Shown: in pieces, positions 8,499 through 17,423 of the stretch
Position numbering within the stretch: position 1 is the stretch's first letter
How the letters are laid out: each line of letters starts with the position of its first letter
Origin: Leptospiraceae bacterium
GTDB taxonomy: Bacteria; Spirochaetota; Leptospiria; Leptospirales; Leptonemataceae
DNA: 64,000 bases
NCBI GenBank assembly: GCA_026418015.1
Contig: JAOACE010000013.1
Coordinates: forward strand, 372,001-436,000
Direction: 5' to 3'
The notes under the pieces: model-generated
What the model was told of the DNA's origin: nothing
The model's database searches: none
What the model saw: only the letters and a program-made list of their open reading frames with translations
Made by a program: the position numbers and the translations under genes

Positions 8499-10182
8499 AA
8501 TAATTTATAAAAATAATTTACCTTTTAATATAAAAATAAATCATAAATTTTTACATAGTTATTATGATCCTATAAAAGAAGCAGAACGACAATTTTCGCA
8601 TTGGATCAAGAATATTTCGCAACAAGTTTCTATGATTCTATGCTATAAGGTTGGCATTGGATATATAGTTGAACAAATCTTAAAACATACAAATTTTAAT
8701 ATTTTATGGATTGAACCAGAAGAAATCATTCTACAAAAGGCAATAGAACGTCTTTCCGCTGTTTTTAATGAGTTTCACCAAAACTATTCTAAAAGAATTT
8801 CTTTTATTCCTTCTTTAAACATTGAATTTATTCATTCTTTAAAAAAAAATATCTTATCGTATGAATTGTTTTACCTAAAAAATGCAATCAACAAAGAGGA
8901 TCTTATTTTAATAGATTTATTCTACCGAAAACGATTCTATTATCAAGTAAATTATCATACTGCAAAAAAATTCGAAAAAATATGGGTTTCGAACTTTTAT
9001 AAAAATTTAATTTTTAGTAATAAATTTTTATCTATTAATTATTTAAATAATATTTATAAAAATTATTCAAGTTTTATCGTTTGTGGTGGTCCTTCGTTAG
9101 ATAAATGGATAAATAGCATAAAACAATATCAAGATCAAACAGTCATTATTTGTGTTGATACTGCATTAAATACGCTAATTTATCACAACATTATTCCAGA
9201 TTTTGTGATTTCCATCGATGCACAAGCAATCAATTATTTGCATCTAGAAAAGCATCTTGATAAGCCATTTCATTTAGTATGCGATCCCGTTGTATATTAT
9301 CTTACAATCAAAAATTATACCAAGTATTATTCGAATGTTTTTGTATTCAATAACACTTTACCCTATGTCTCTTATATATATAAAAAACTATTTCCCGATA
9401 TTTCTTTTCTTAAAAGTGGTGGTTCTGTTTCTACTTCTGCATTGGATTTTGCCAATTACTTAGGGTGTTCCAATATCTTTTTTGTCGGTCTGGATTTTGG
9501 CTTTCCGAATAGAGTAATTCATACAAAATTTTCTAGCATAGAATCGCGAATGATCTATTTTAGTAATCGTTTAAATTCATTAGAAAATTATAACTATAAG
9601 CAAATTATCTCTGCACCCAAGAAGATTTGTTTAAACCTAAAAAATCAGCCTGTGATTACAAACGATAAATTATTAATATTTAAAAAATGGTTCGAGAAAA
9701 ATTATATCAATTACCAACACTTAAACCTATACCTTTTGTATGGAGATGGTTGCTATATCGATAAATTCAAAATCATCCAAAACGAAGAAGAATTATCTAA
9801 AAGCATTATTCCCTTCAAAAAAAACAAACTAAATATTTCTTATAAAAATCATCATGATGTTAAAAAAATCTTAGAAACTAATAAAAATAAATTTATTTAT
9901 TTTATAGAAAAAATCAACTATATTTTACATACAATCGAAGATATACAAAAAAAAGTAGAGATAGAAATTCGGGATTTACAAGTTTTATCTAAGTTAGAAA
10001 ATGAGCTTTTTTTAGAAGAAGAATTGAATATGTTTCCATTGTTGGAATTACCAAAAGAACATAACGAAATCAAAGAAAATCTCGAAATTACGAAAGAAAT
10101 TTATTTATCTTTAAAAGAACACATTTTATTACATTTACGCTATCTATCTAAATCACTTGTTATACTACAACGATTAGAATAA
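8470..10182 (+). CDS. DUF115/Maf (motility-associated factor) family protein
   Basis: 570 residues. The core at about 200-330 has the DUF115 hallmark: SSFIVCGGPSLDKW, then IICVDTALNTLI and PDFVISIDAQ, and later KSGGSVSTSALDFA with IFFVGLDFGF. This fold is shared with MptE-type pterin kinases and with Maf proteins implicated in flagellin glycosylation in Campylobacter, Aeromonas and related bacteria. A flagellar sugar role is plausible given the flagellar genes in this window, but it is inferred. The gene starts inside the ABC ATPase gene and its 3' end overlaps a convergent lipoprotein gene by 43 bases. Confidence 0.8.
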   Translation: MQSLENQHIEIIYKNNLPFNIKINHKFLHSYYDPIKEAERQFSHWIKNISQQVSMILCYKVGIGYIVEQILKHTNFNILWIEPEEIILQKAIERLSAVFNEFHQNYSKRISFIPSLNIEFIHSLKKNILSYELFYLKNAINKEDLILIDLFYRKRFYYQVNYHTAKKFEKIWVSNFYKNLIFSNKFLSINYLNNIYKNYSSFIVCGGPSLDKWINSIKQYQDQTVIICVDTALNTLIYHNIIPDFVISIDAQAINYLHLEKHLDKPFHLVCDPVVYYLTIKNYTKYYSNVFVFNNTLPYVSYIYKKLFPDISFLKSGGSVSTSALDFANYLGCSNIFFVGLDFGFPNRVIHTKFSSIESRMIYFSNRLNSLENYNYKQIISAPKKICLNLKNQPVITNDKLLIFKKWFEKNYINYQHLNLYLLYGDGCYIDKFKIIQNEEELSKSIIPFKKNKLNISYKNHHDVKKILETNKNKFIYFIEKINYILHTIEDIQKKVEIEIRDLQVLSKLENELFLEEELNMFPLLELPKEHNEIKENLEITKEIYLSLKEHILLHLRYLSKSLVILQRLE

Positions 10183-11186
10183 ATTGTATATTGATTTAAT
10201 ATAATTTCTATACTATTTTTTTTAGGAATAGAAAAATAGAATAGATCAAAATAAGGATGATTGTTGATTAAATATTTTTCGAAATCAGTGTCTGTAAGTT
10301 TAAATTTTCTATCTTGCGCGATGGATTTTTCTGGAATAGAATAAACAAAAGATGGATTGTTAATAAAATTGTCTTGTTCATAACTCTTATAAATATGAAT
10401 ATATTTTTTGTTTAATAAAACTATAAATTTATTATTATAAAAAAACATATCATAAGGATATAAATCGAATTGAATTCTTTTGATTATGTTATATTGATCA
10501 TCTAGTTGAACAATTTCTTTGTTTTCTGGAATAAATGCATAAAGTTCATTATGGATCTTTTTAATCCTTTCTGCCTTTGTAATTTTTGATTTTATGGATT
10601 GAAATTGTTCGTTTTTTAATTCATAAAAAATGGTAGGATCGATTGCAAGAAAATTATCAAGATAATTTAATGCAATCAATTTATCTTTCCAAAAGGTAAT
10701 TGATACCAAATTTTGAAAGGTTTTTGATCTGTATCGATTTTTAAAAATTAATGTATCCTCTTTAAGAGAATAGATTTCGATAGAACGTTGCAAATTGAAT
10801 GCGATATTTAGCAAATAAAAGGTTTTTGATTTTTCGTCATATGCAAAAGAAATAGGTTTAAAGGGATAATCATCTCTGCCAATAATTTTTATGTCTTTAA
10901 AAAAAAGTTCTTCGCCTTTTAATTCTGCCATAATCAACCTTGTATCGTGTATGATTTCGTTTTTATAATCTCTATTTGAAATATTTAAGCTCACCAATAT
11001 CCATTTATTGGAATCAATGTTGATAGATTGCAAAATTTTATGAATGTTTTTATTTTCTTGGCAATAGGTATTTTTATAAACTGGTGTTCTGCAAGAAAAA
11101 ACAAAAATAAATAAAATCAAAAAGATAAATTTATAAAAGGTACTTTGGTAAACTTCCAGTGAAGGTTTCCGCTTTTTGATAAACAT
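10140..11186 (-). CDS. Lipoprotein, possible beta-propeller-like repeat protein
   Basis: I place the start at the ATG at 11186, which has GGGAG eight bases upstream; an in-frame TTG lies at 11201. The resulting 348-residue protein has a basic N-terminus and hydrophobic core ending FIFVFSC, a lipobox-like site. The mature part is rich in short beta-strand-like segments recurring about every 40 residues, which could form a propeller, but no motif is diagnostic. Its first 70 bases overlap the end of the upstream gene, so the two are likely coupled. Confidence 0.65.
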   Translation of the reverse strand: MFIKKRKPSLEVYQSTFYKFIFLILFIFVFSCRTPVYKNTYCQENKNIHKILQSINIDSNKWILVSLNISNRDYKNEIIHDTRLIMAELKGEELFFKDIKIIGRDDYPFKPISFAYDEKSKTFYLLNIAFNLQRSIEIYSLKEDTLIFKNRYRSKTFQNLVSITFWKDKLIALNYLDNFLAIDPTIFYELKNEQFQSIKSKITKAERIKKIHNELYAFIPENKEIVQLDDQYNIIKRIQFDLYPYDMFFYNNKFIVLLNKKYIHIYKSYEQDNFINNPSFVYSIPEKSIAQDRKFKLTDTDFEKYLINNHPYFDLFYFSIPKKNSIEIILNQYTIYSNRCSITSDLDR

Positions 11187-11923
11187 CGTTCTATCTCCCA
11201 ATCTAAAAAATAAACTTTGAATGTATCGGATTCAAACGTTTGATTGTTTATATTATAAATAAATTTTATAAAATCTTCTACTAAATATTCAAACTGATCT
11301 ATATGAATTAAATTTAACGCTAATGTTGCTCGTTCTATGGTAAATGGTTTTTTCCATACTTTCGCGTTCCATTCATAAGGAATTTTTTTTTCTATGTCTT
11401 TTATGAGCTCTTCGAATTCTAAATCGTCAAAAAGGTTTACGGTCCATGGTTCTACTTTAATATCGGTGTAAGGAATTCGGTAGTTTCTGATAAAATCGAT
11501 ATAATAAGATTCTATGCTTTTAAAAGTTTGATTTTCGTAAATATAGTTATCTATTGCATACATAAACAAAAAAAAATAGATTTTGTTTGTTCTAAAAGAT
11601 GGTGAATAATTCTGTATGGGATTATCTAAGAGCTCTTCTTTCGACGCACCACCTGCATAAGAAGAAAGAATTCTTAGTTCTAATCCTATATGAATTTTAT
11701 CAAAATTTTTAACTTTTAAAAAAGAATAATATTTTTTTTGTCCAATAATTTGATCTTGATGGATAATCTTAAAGTCCTCTGTAAATGAAGGAAAATAATC
11801 GATTAACAACTGATAAATTTTTTTTGCCTCAAGAGGTTCAAAGTTCACTAAGGAAACCGAAGGTAGAATGATTTCTTTTTCTAATTGCACATAAGGGTGC
11901 TTAAAACTATCGATATAGAACAT
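11117..11923 (-). CDS. Conserved-looking protein of unknown function
   Basis: 268 residues from the ATG at 11923, which shares one base with the TGA of the preceding gene. It has no signal peptide and no transmembrane segment. It is rich in Tyr, Phe, Ile and acidic residues and probably cytosolic. It sits between a small membrane protein gene and a lipoprotein gene downstream of ccmB-ccmC, and overlaps the latter by 70 bases. I do not recognise the family. Confidence 0.6.
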   Translation of the reverse strand: MFYIDSFKHPYVQLEKEIILPSVSLVNFEPLEAKKIYQLLIDYFPSFTEDFKIIHQDQIIGQKKYYSFLKVKNFDKIHIGLELRILSSYAGGASKEELLDNPIQNYSPSFRTNKIYFFLFMYAIDNYIYENQTFKSIESYYIDFIRNYRIPYTDIKVEPWTVNLFDDLEFEELIKDIEKKIPYEWNAKVWKKPFTIERATLALNLIHIDQFEYLVEDFIKFIYNINNQTFESDTFKVYFLDWEIERCLSKSGNLHWKFTKVPFINLSF

Positions 11924-12372
11924 CACCCTTTAAATACTTCGAAATTTTTGTTTGAACTTTTTGTATTAGAAATTTTAAACTCTTTTAACTCTTTGATGAT
12001 TTTATTTTGGCTAATTAGAATATAAGTTAGATAAACAGAAAAAAGAAGAAGAATAAACACAATTACGATCAATAATCGATTGAGTCTTTTTTGGGATAGT
12101 TCAATTGCATTCAAATTCGATATGTGATCATACATAGAAAAAACAATTCCCATTTCGGGATTTTCTTTAATGTATTTATATCTTAAATAACTTAAAATAC
12201 TTGCTGATGTTTCGTAATCTAACAATTCAATTTTTTCTTTTCGCGTTGCTGGATCGAGTTTTTTTAATTCTTCTATTTTATTTTCTAATATTTCTTTGGA
12301 TATAGGTTCAGCATGTAAATAAAAAGCTATAAACACATGAATAAGTATAAATATTTTTATTAGATGCTTCAT
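11923..12372 (-). CDS. Exported small protein with C-terminal membrane anchor
   Basis: 149 residues behind a good AAGGAG. It has a signal peptide (MKHLIKIFILIHVFIAFYLH, probable cleavage after AEP-proximal Ala), a charged helical region of about 70 residues, then a membrane helix LLIVIVFILLLFSVYLTYI at about 100-122 and a basic tail. It follows CcmC by 12 bp in the same operon. A role in cytochrome c maturation is possible by position, but no CxxC (CcmH) or CcmD/CcmE motif is present. Confidence 0.6.
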   Translation of the reverse strand: MKHLIKIFILIHVFIAFYLHAEPISKEILENKIEELKKLDPATRKEKIELLDYETSASILSYLRYKYIKENPEMGIVFSMYDHISNLNAIELSQKRLNRLLIVIVFILLLFSVYLTYILISQNKIIKELKEFKISNTKSSNKNFEVFKG

Positions 12373-12384
12373 TTGATTCTCCTT

Positions 12385-13044
12385 TTAGTGATGTTTTAGT
12401 TGTTGGTATAACTCTTGAATTTTTTCGTATTGATAAGTAAGATAAAACATTACAAGAAAAAAGAAATGATATCCTAATACAGATAGCCAAAAGGTTCTTT
12501 TGATTTCTGGAGACATCGTATGTAGAACTGGTCCTGGATGTGTATCGGGTGTTAATATTCTAATAGAAAACCAAGTAAATACAGAAGCAAATGTCGCGAG
12601 TATAGCCATTATCGCACTATACATATATTTTTTTTGAAGGTCATCTGTAAAATTTCTTACGACAAAAAAACTGCTGATAGTTAAGATCAAAATAAAAAAG
12701 CTCATCAATCTGGGATCTTTCCAATTCCAGAATGTTCCCCATTCGGTGGATGCCCAAAGGGGTCCTGTTATTACCACTCCTAATGCAAATATAAAAGCAA
12801 TCTTCATAGATGTTACTACAATTCGATCGTAAAATGACTTTTTAGTGATAAAATACAACATACCAGCAACAGAAGCGATAATCGGAGAATACATCGATAC
12901 CCAAGCTACTGGAACATGAATATAAAATATTCTATGAGCTTGTCCTTGCGACACAATTACTGGTGGATAAACCAACGCTAATATAGTTATAGGAATCAGA
13001 ATAAAAGCAAAAATTATGTTGATAATCAAAGTAATGTTTTTCAT
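12385..13044 (-). CDS. ccmC: Haem exporter permease CcmC
   Basis: 219 residues with six hydrophobic segments. The family's Trp-rich periplasmic loop is present as WGTFWNWKDPRLMSF and the haem-ligand His segment as HIPVAWVSMYS, with a second conserved His in LGYHFFFLV near the end. CcmC handles haem for attachment to CcmE during c-type cytochrome maturation. It is 12 bp downstream of ccmB. CcmA, CcmE and CcmF are not in this stretch. Confidence 0.85.
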   Translation of the reverse strand: MKNITLIINIIFAFILIPITILALVYPPVIVSQGQAHRIFYIHVPVAWVSMYSPIIASVAGMLYFITKKSFYDRIVVTSMKIAFIFALGVVITGPLWASTEWGTFWNWKDPRLMSFFILILTISSFFVVRNFTDDLQKKYMYSAIMAILATFASVFTWFSIRILTPDTHPGPVLHTMSPEIKRTFWLSVLGYHFFFLVMFYLTYQYEKIQELYQQLKHH

Positions 13045-13056
13045 AAGTTTTCCTTT

Positions 13057-13749
13057 TTAGCTTTCGTCTACGGATAAATAATTAAAAAATAAAACACCCA
13101 CTAGAACATAAATTATTGATAAGATTATAGGTAAAATAAAATTTCTCGTAAGTAAGAAATTTAATTTCATTTCGATTTGAACAAGCTCATTAATAATGGT
13201 TGCATATACAATAAAAATGGGTATTGCGAGAGGAAAAAACAAAGTTGGTAAAATCAATTCCCTCATACGATTACCCGAAGACAACAAAGAAACAATTTCG
13301 CCAATTGCTAATAAGTTCACAATGCAGGGATAAAAAAACAACACTATATATAAATCATTCTTAAAAAAATAAATTTGTCCTATTAATAAAATTTTATAAA
13401 TAAATTGAAATATTAAGATGATGAACATTATAATAATGGATTTTACAAAAATTCTATTTAGGTAGAATATCCATCTCGGAAGAGGGCTCATTAAAATAAT
13501 TTTATAAAATCCTGCTTCTTTTTCTCTTTGTAATCCTCGACCAGAGAGAAGAATTACCATAAAAAAAATAGAAAGCAAAAATAGACCATAGTAATTCTTT
13601 TCGTCTAAGAAAACATTCGATCGAAGGGAATAATAATAAATCACCGTTAACGATAAGGAAAAAAACAACAACATGAATATGATTTGTAACGAACGAAATT
13701 GTATTTTAAACTCCCATTTTAAGCAAATCCAAAGATACTTTATTGACAT
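13057..13749 (-). CDS. ccmB: Haem exporter permease CcmB
   Basis: 230 residues with about six membrane helices and the CcmB-like REKEAGFYKIILMSPLP loop after the second helix, which normally contacts the CcmA ATPase. An SLLSSGNRMRELILPTLFFP segment follows, also typical of CcmB. No CcmA gene flanks it. The upstream gap of 30 bp separates it from the divergent rhomboid-like gene, so both promoters must overlap there. Confidence 0.8.
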   Translation of the reverse strand: MSIKYLWICLKWEFKIQFRSLQIIFMLLFFSLSLTVIYYYSLRSNVFLDEKNYYGLFLLSIFFMVILLSGRGLQREKEAGFYKIILMSPLPRWIFYLNRIFVKSIIIMFIILIFQFIYKILLIGQIYFFKNDLYIVLFFYPCIVNLLAIGEIVSLLSSGNRMRELILPTLFFPLAIPIFIVYATIINELVQIEMKLNFLLTRNFILPIILSIIYVLVGVLFFNYLSVDES

Positions 13750-13779
13750 AGCAATTCCTTTGAATATTTTATAAATTCT

Positions 13780-14544
13780 ATGAACAAGAAATTTAAGTTG
13801 GAAAAATACACAATTGCAAACTTAACAAATGTATTAACATTGCTCATGGCTGTGGTAAATCTACTAGATATTATCACAAACACCTCTTATCCTTCCTTTC
13901 AGGTTCAAATGCTTTTTACAGAACAATGGTGGCAAATCTTTTTATTCCCTTTTCGCATTACAAATGATTTATTATCCCTTATTTTATTTTTGTATGTTTT
14001 TTGGTTATTCGGCAACATGTTAGAAAATGAATTAGGTACACTTAAATACAATTTATTTATTTTCAGTGGTTATATTTTCATTATTTTAGGTACGTATTTT
14101 TATCCACTAGATGCATACTATGTTTATCTTTCTGTTTTTTTTGCCATTGCTTTTCTATATCCCGACATGGAAATCTATTTATTTTTTATTTTGCCCATCA
14201 AGATGAAGTGGATTGGTATATTTACAGGTATATTTTTAGTATATAATGCTATAATGCTTTCTATGCAAATTGGTTCGATCTTACCGATACTAGGACCTGT
14301 TTTGGGTATACTCAATTTTCTGATTTTTATCGTATTTCCAAACTTAAAAAATCAAACTTTTAAAATACATCAAATCAAATATCAATTAAAACTAAAAGAT
14401 AAAAGTGAACCTATCCATCGTTGCGCTATCTGTGGAAAAACAGAACAAGATGATCCTTACATGGATTTTCGCTATTGCGTAGAATGTAAGGATCATGAAT
14501 ATTGTAGAGACCATTTGTATAATCATCAACATATAAAGGATTGA
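13780..14544 (+). CDS. Rhomboid-like membrane protein, probably inactive, with C-terminal zinc-binding motif
   Basis: 254 residues. Six hydrophobic segments precede a soluble tail. The FWLFGNMLENELGTLKYN segment matches the rhomboid L1/TM2 region. At the catalytic GxSG position the sequence reads YLSV, and the TM6 segment GPVLGILNFLIFIVFP lacks the catalytic His, so proteolysis is unlikely. The tail has CAICGKTE, CVEC and CRDH, a Cys/His pattern able to hold one or two zincs. It is divergent from ccmB and abuts parB tail-to-tail. Confidence 0.65.
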   Translation: MNKKFKLEKYTIANLTNVLTLLMAVVNLLDIITNTSYPSFQVQMLFTEQWWQIFLFPFRITNDLLSLILFLYVFWLFGNMLENELGTLKYNLFIFSGYIFIILGTYFYPLDAYYVYLSVFFAIAFLYPDMEIYLFFILPIKMKWIGIFTGIFLVYNAIMLSMQIGSILPILGPVLGILNFLIFIVFPNLKNQTFKIHQIKYQLKLKDKSEPIHRCAICGKTEQDDPYMDFRYCVECKDHEYCRDHLYNHQHIKD

Positions 14545-15414
14545 TTATATTTTTATTCCTAAGAGTTCTATAATACGATCAAATTCATCTAAATTTGCAT
14601 AATGAAGGACGATTTTTCCTGATCCATTGCTCTTATGAATTATGTCCACTTTTGTGGTAAATTTTGATCGGATCTTTTTTTCGACTTCTAATATAGATGG
14701 GTCTTTATCATTCCCTTCGCCTTTTGTTTTGGTGGATACAGGATTGGTGATTTTTGCTACTTCGTCTTCTACTTTCCGAGCATTCCATCCTTCTTGAACA
14801 ATTTTATTCGCTAAATGCACCATCATTTTTTTATCTGCAATAGAAAGCAAAGGACGAGCTTGCCCAGCTGTTAATTTTTTTTCTTCTACTAATTGTTGTA
14901 TTTCTTCAGGAAGTTTTAACAAACGAAGTAAATTAGAAATGGTAGAACGATCTTTCCCTACTCTATCTGCAATTTCTTTGATGTTCAAATTCGTTAATTT
15001 GATTAAACGATCGTACGCTCTTGCTTCTTCAATTGGTGTAAGGTCTTCTCTTTGAATATTTTCTATTATAGACAATTCTGCGCTTTTTATTTCATCAACA
15101 TTTTTTACAATAGCAGGGATTTTTTTAAAACCAGCAAGTTTTGTTGCTCTCCATCTTCGCTCACCAGAAATCAAAATATATTTATCGTTTTCTTTTCGAA
15201 CTATGATAGGTTCAATTACCCCAACGTTTTTGATGGTTTCGGAAAGCTCTTGTAGGACATTTTGTTGAAATCGTTTTCTAGGTTGTTCTGGGTTTGGCTC
15301 AATTTTATCGACATCAATGTATTGAAATTCATTCTGCGAAGATTCAACAGTATCAGTTAAATCTGGTAATAGGTTCGCAAGTCCTTTACCCAATCCTTTT
15401 CGTTTTGGTGTCAT
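14545..15414 (-). CDS. parB: Chromosome partitioning protein ParB
   Basis: 289 residues. The N-terminus KRKGLGKGLANLLPD is typical of chromosomal ParB. It is followed by the ParB/Srx CTPase domain with EPNPEQPRKRF and the GERRWRATKLAG box, a helix-turn-helix around IADRVGKDRSTISNLLRLL, and a C-terminal dimerisation region. It binds parS, slides as a CTP clamp and loads SMC. It is encoded 11 bp after parA, and a perfect parS palindrome lies 1.2 kb away inside rsmG. Confidence 0.95.
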   Translation of the reverse strand: MTPKRKGLGKGLANLLPDLTDTVESSQNEFQYIDVDKIEPNPEQPRKRFQQNVLQELSETIKNVGVIEPIIVRKENDKYILISGERRWRATKLAGFKKIPAIVKNVDEIKSAELSIIENIQREDLTPIEEARAYDRLIKLTNLNIKEIADRVGKDRSTISNLLRLLKLPEEIQQLVEEKKLTAGQARPLLSIADKKMMVHLANKIVQEGWNARKVEDEVAKITNPVSTKTKGEGNDKDPSILEVEKKIRSKFTTKVDIIHKSNGSGKIVLHYANLDEFDRIIELLGIKI

Positions 15415-15425
15415 AATAGCCTCTT

Positions 15426-16187
15426 TTAAGTTCGCTGAATTAATTCATCAACCACTTTTTCGTAAGCAATAGCGCCAGGACTCTCCGGAGCATAAACTGC
15501 TATACTTTGTCCAAAAGAGGGAGCTTCGGATAATTTTACATTTCTAGGAATGATGGTTTCGAATACTCTATCTTTAAAATGAGCTCGAACATCATCTACG
15601 ACCATCTTAGACAAATTTGTCCTTTGATCAAACATAGTCAATAATACCCCTGTTAAAACCAAAGAAGGATTTAATGATTTTTGAACACGATCAATGACGC
15701 GAATCAATTGTGTAATTCCTTCCAAAGCATAATATTCTGTTTGCAGAGGAATGATTACTCCATCCGCCGCACACAATGCATTGATTGTTAAAATACCTAA
15801 GTTCGGTGGACAATCAATCAATATATAATCATATTGATTTCGAATGGAATTCAAGGTTTTTTTTAATTGTTCATGCTTATCTTCTAATTCTAAAAGATCA
15901 ACTTCCAACCCAGCTAAATTTACATTGGATGGCAAAATAGAAACATTTTTTTCCTTTGTTGTAAGAATACATTCTCCAACAGAAAATTCTTCGATCAAAA
16001 CTTCGTAAATGGTTTTATTCAATTTGTGTATATCCAACCCAAAACCAGAAGATGCATTACCTTGGGGATCCATATCAACTACTAATACCTTCTTGTCTTT
16101 TTTGCCCAAATATGCCGCTAAATTAATTGTCGAAGTTGTTTTTCCTACTCCACCCTTTTGATTGGCTATTGCTATTATAATACTCAT
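15426..16187 (-). CDS. parA: Chromosome partitioning ATPase ParA (Soj)
   Basis: 253 residues with the deviant Walker [10 protein letters not shown] at residues 10-18, the A' box [15 protein letters not shown] and Walker [16 protein letters not shown]. The length and lack of an N-terminal helix-turn-helix fit the chromosomal Soj/ParA type. Its start lies 65 bases inside the end of rsmG, so translation is coupled. It works with ParB to move origins. Confidence 0.95.
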   Translation of the reverse strand: MSIIIAIANQKGGVGKTTSTINLAAYLGKKDKKVLVVDMDPQGNASSGFGLDIHKLNKTIYEVLIEEFSVGECILTTKEKNVSILPSNVNLAGLEVDLLELEDKHEQLKKTLNSIRNQYDYILIDCPPNLGILTINALCAADGVIIPLQTEYYALEGITQLIRVIDRVQKSLNPSLVLTGVLLTMFDQRTNLSKMVVDDVRAHFKDRVFETIIPRNVKLSEAPSFGQSIAVYAPESPGAIAYEKVVDELIQRT

Positions 16188-16893
16188 CCATTTCTCTCCT
16201 AAGTGTCTTCCAATTGATGGGTTTCATTTTTTTTTGTTTATCTATATGTGAAAGTAAAATCAACTGCCTTTCTCCCAAAAATTCTAATTCTGGAACACTA
16301 TAAACCTTTACGATTTTTAGATTATATCTTTTTAAATAATCATCAACAAAAGGTTCAGTAGGCAGGTTTGCAGAGAAAATTGCAATATACTTTTCGAAAA
16401 CATGACTCATAAGAACTGCACTAAATGGGAAAGGAATCAGTGCTCTTGTTAAACAAATATCATATCTCTGATACCACTCCTCTACTCTTTTGTATACAAT
16501 TTTTATATCTTTATATCCCATATCTCTAATAAAGTTTTCGAGAATCTTCAACCTTCTCTGAGAAGAATCTAAAAGAGTAATCTTAGGAGTTTCTTTTAAA
16601 CAATACAACAGAAAACCAGGTAGCCCTGGTCCTGTCCCTACATCTAAAAAAGACGTTTCACGTGAAACGCGCAAATTAGAATATAGGTAATAAATATATA
16701 CCATCGATTCGTACACATGCCTACTTGCGATTCTTAAACTATCTGCTTTGGAAAAAAAACCATAGGTTTCGTTGTTTTCTTTTAAGAATAGATAGTAGCG
16801 GTTTACGAAATCTAAATTATATATATCCAAAACCATCTCTAAAAAAGAATAGTTTTGAGGCAATTGTTGTTTTAATTCTTCTAAAAAAATCAC
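16123..16893 (-). CDS. rsmG: 16S rRNA m7G527 methyltransferase RsmG (GidB)
   Basis: 256 residues with the SAM-binding motif [16 protein letters not shown] near residue 76 and [15 protein letters not shown], as in RsmG. It methylates G527 of 16S rRNA with S-adenosylmethionine. The gene order rsmG-parA-parB is the common origin-proximal arrangement. The last ~21 residues are encoded in DNA that also encodes the start of ParA. The coding sequence carries a parS palindrome. Confidence 0.93.
   Translation of the reverse strand: MIFLEELKQQLPQNYSFLEMVLDIYNLDFVNRYYLFLKENNETYGFFSKADSLRIASRHVYESMVYIYYLYSNLRVSRETSFLDVGTGPGLPGFLLYCLKETPKITLLDSSQRRLKILENFIRDMGYKDIKIVYKRVEEWYQRYDICLTRALIPFPFSAVLMSHVFEKYIAIFSANLPTEPFVDDYLKRYNLKIVKVYSVPELEFLGERQLILLSHIDKQKKMKPINWKTLRREMDEYYNSNSQSKGWSRKNNFDN
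16654..16669. promoter_or_regulatory. parS: parS centromere site
   Basis: CGTTTCACGTGAAACG is a perfect 16-bp palindrome matching the bacterial parS consensus TGTTTCACGTGAAACA at the 14 inner bases. Only the outermost pair differs (C-G for T-A). It lies inside rsmG, upstream of parA-parB, the same sort of position as in other bacteria where ParB nucleates on parS near the origin. Confidence 0.92.
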
Positions 16894-16946
16894 AAATACA
16901 GTTTTTATACTTTTCTTTATGTTAAAAGAAGAATTTATGTTATTTG

Positions 16947-17423
16947 ATGAAGTTGTATTTAAGAATGTGGATTTTGATTTTATTTATTAGCTGTAATCAA
17001 AGTTCTGTTTTTATTGTAAAATACATAGATTATAACATTCAAGATGAAGGTTTTTTGAATCATAATGTAATACAAACCATAGGCATTTCTGAACTAAGAA
17101 ATGATGCAGAAGACAAACCATCAATGCAAGAGAAATGTTTGATTCGAGCAGAAAATATTGCAAAAGAACGACTTGTTTCTGTGATGATTCATACACACCA
17201 ATCGATAAGAAGTAATGTAAAATCTAATGCTAAAACATTTAACGAAGACTATCCTGAAAAATTTTCTAAGGGTGAATTGATATTTTGGAGTTTATTTTTT
17301 CAACCTTTGTTGGAAAAGAGCAAAATTGTTTTCCAAGAGATTCATCAAAATAGTTGTAAGGTTGTGTTAAGACTTCAAGAGGAAGGTTTATTAAAGAAAA
17401 TAAGAAATTGGAAAGGAGATTAG
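16947..17423 (+). CDS. Short lipoprotein of unknown function
   Basis: 158 residues from the ATG at 16947 (a TTG three bases earlier is also in frame). The signal MKLYLRMWILILFISC ends in a lipobox-like FISC. The mature part has no recognised domain; residues 60-100 are mixed charged. It is divergent from rsmG and convergent with the ATP-grasp/FMN fusion gene, overlapping it by 4 bases. Confidence 0.6.
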   Translation: MKLYLRMWILILFISCNQSSVFIVKYIDYNIQDEGFLNHNVIQTIGISELRNDAEDKPSMQEKCLIRAENIAKERLVSVMIHTHQSIRSNVKSNAKTFNEDYPEKFSKGELIFWSLFFQPLLEKSKIVFQEIHQNSCKVVLRLQEEGLLKKIRNWKGD

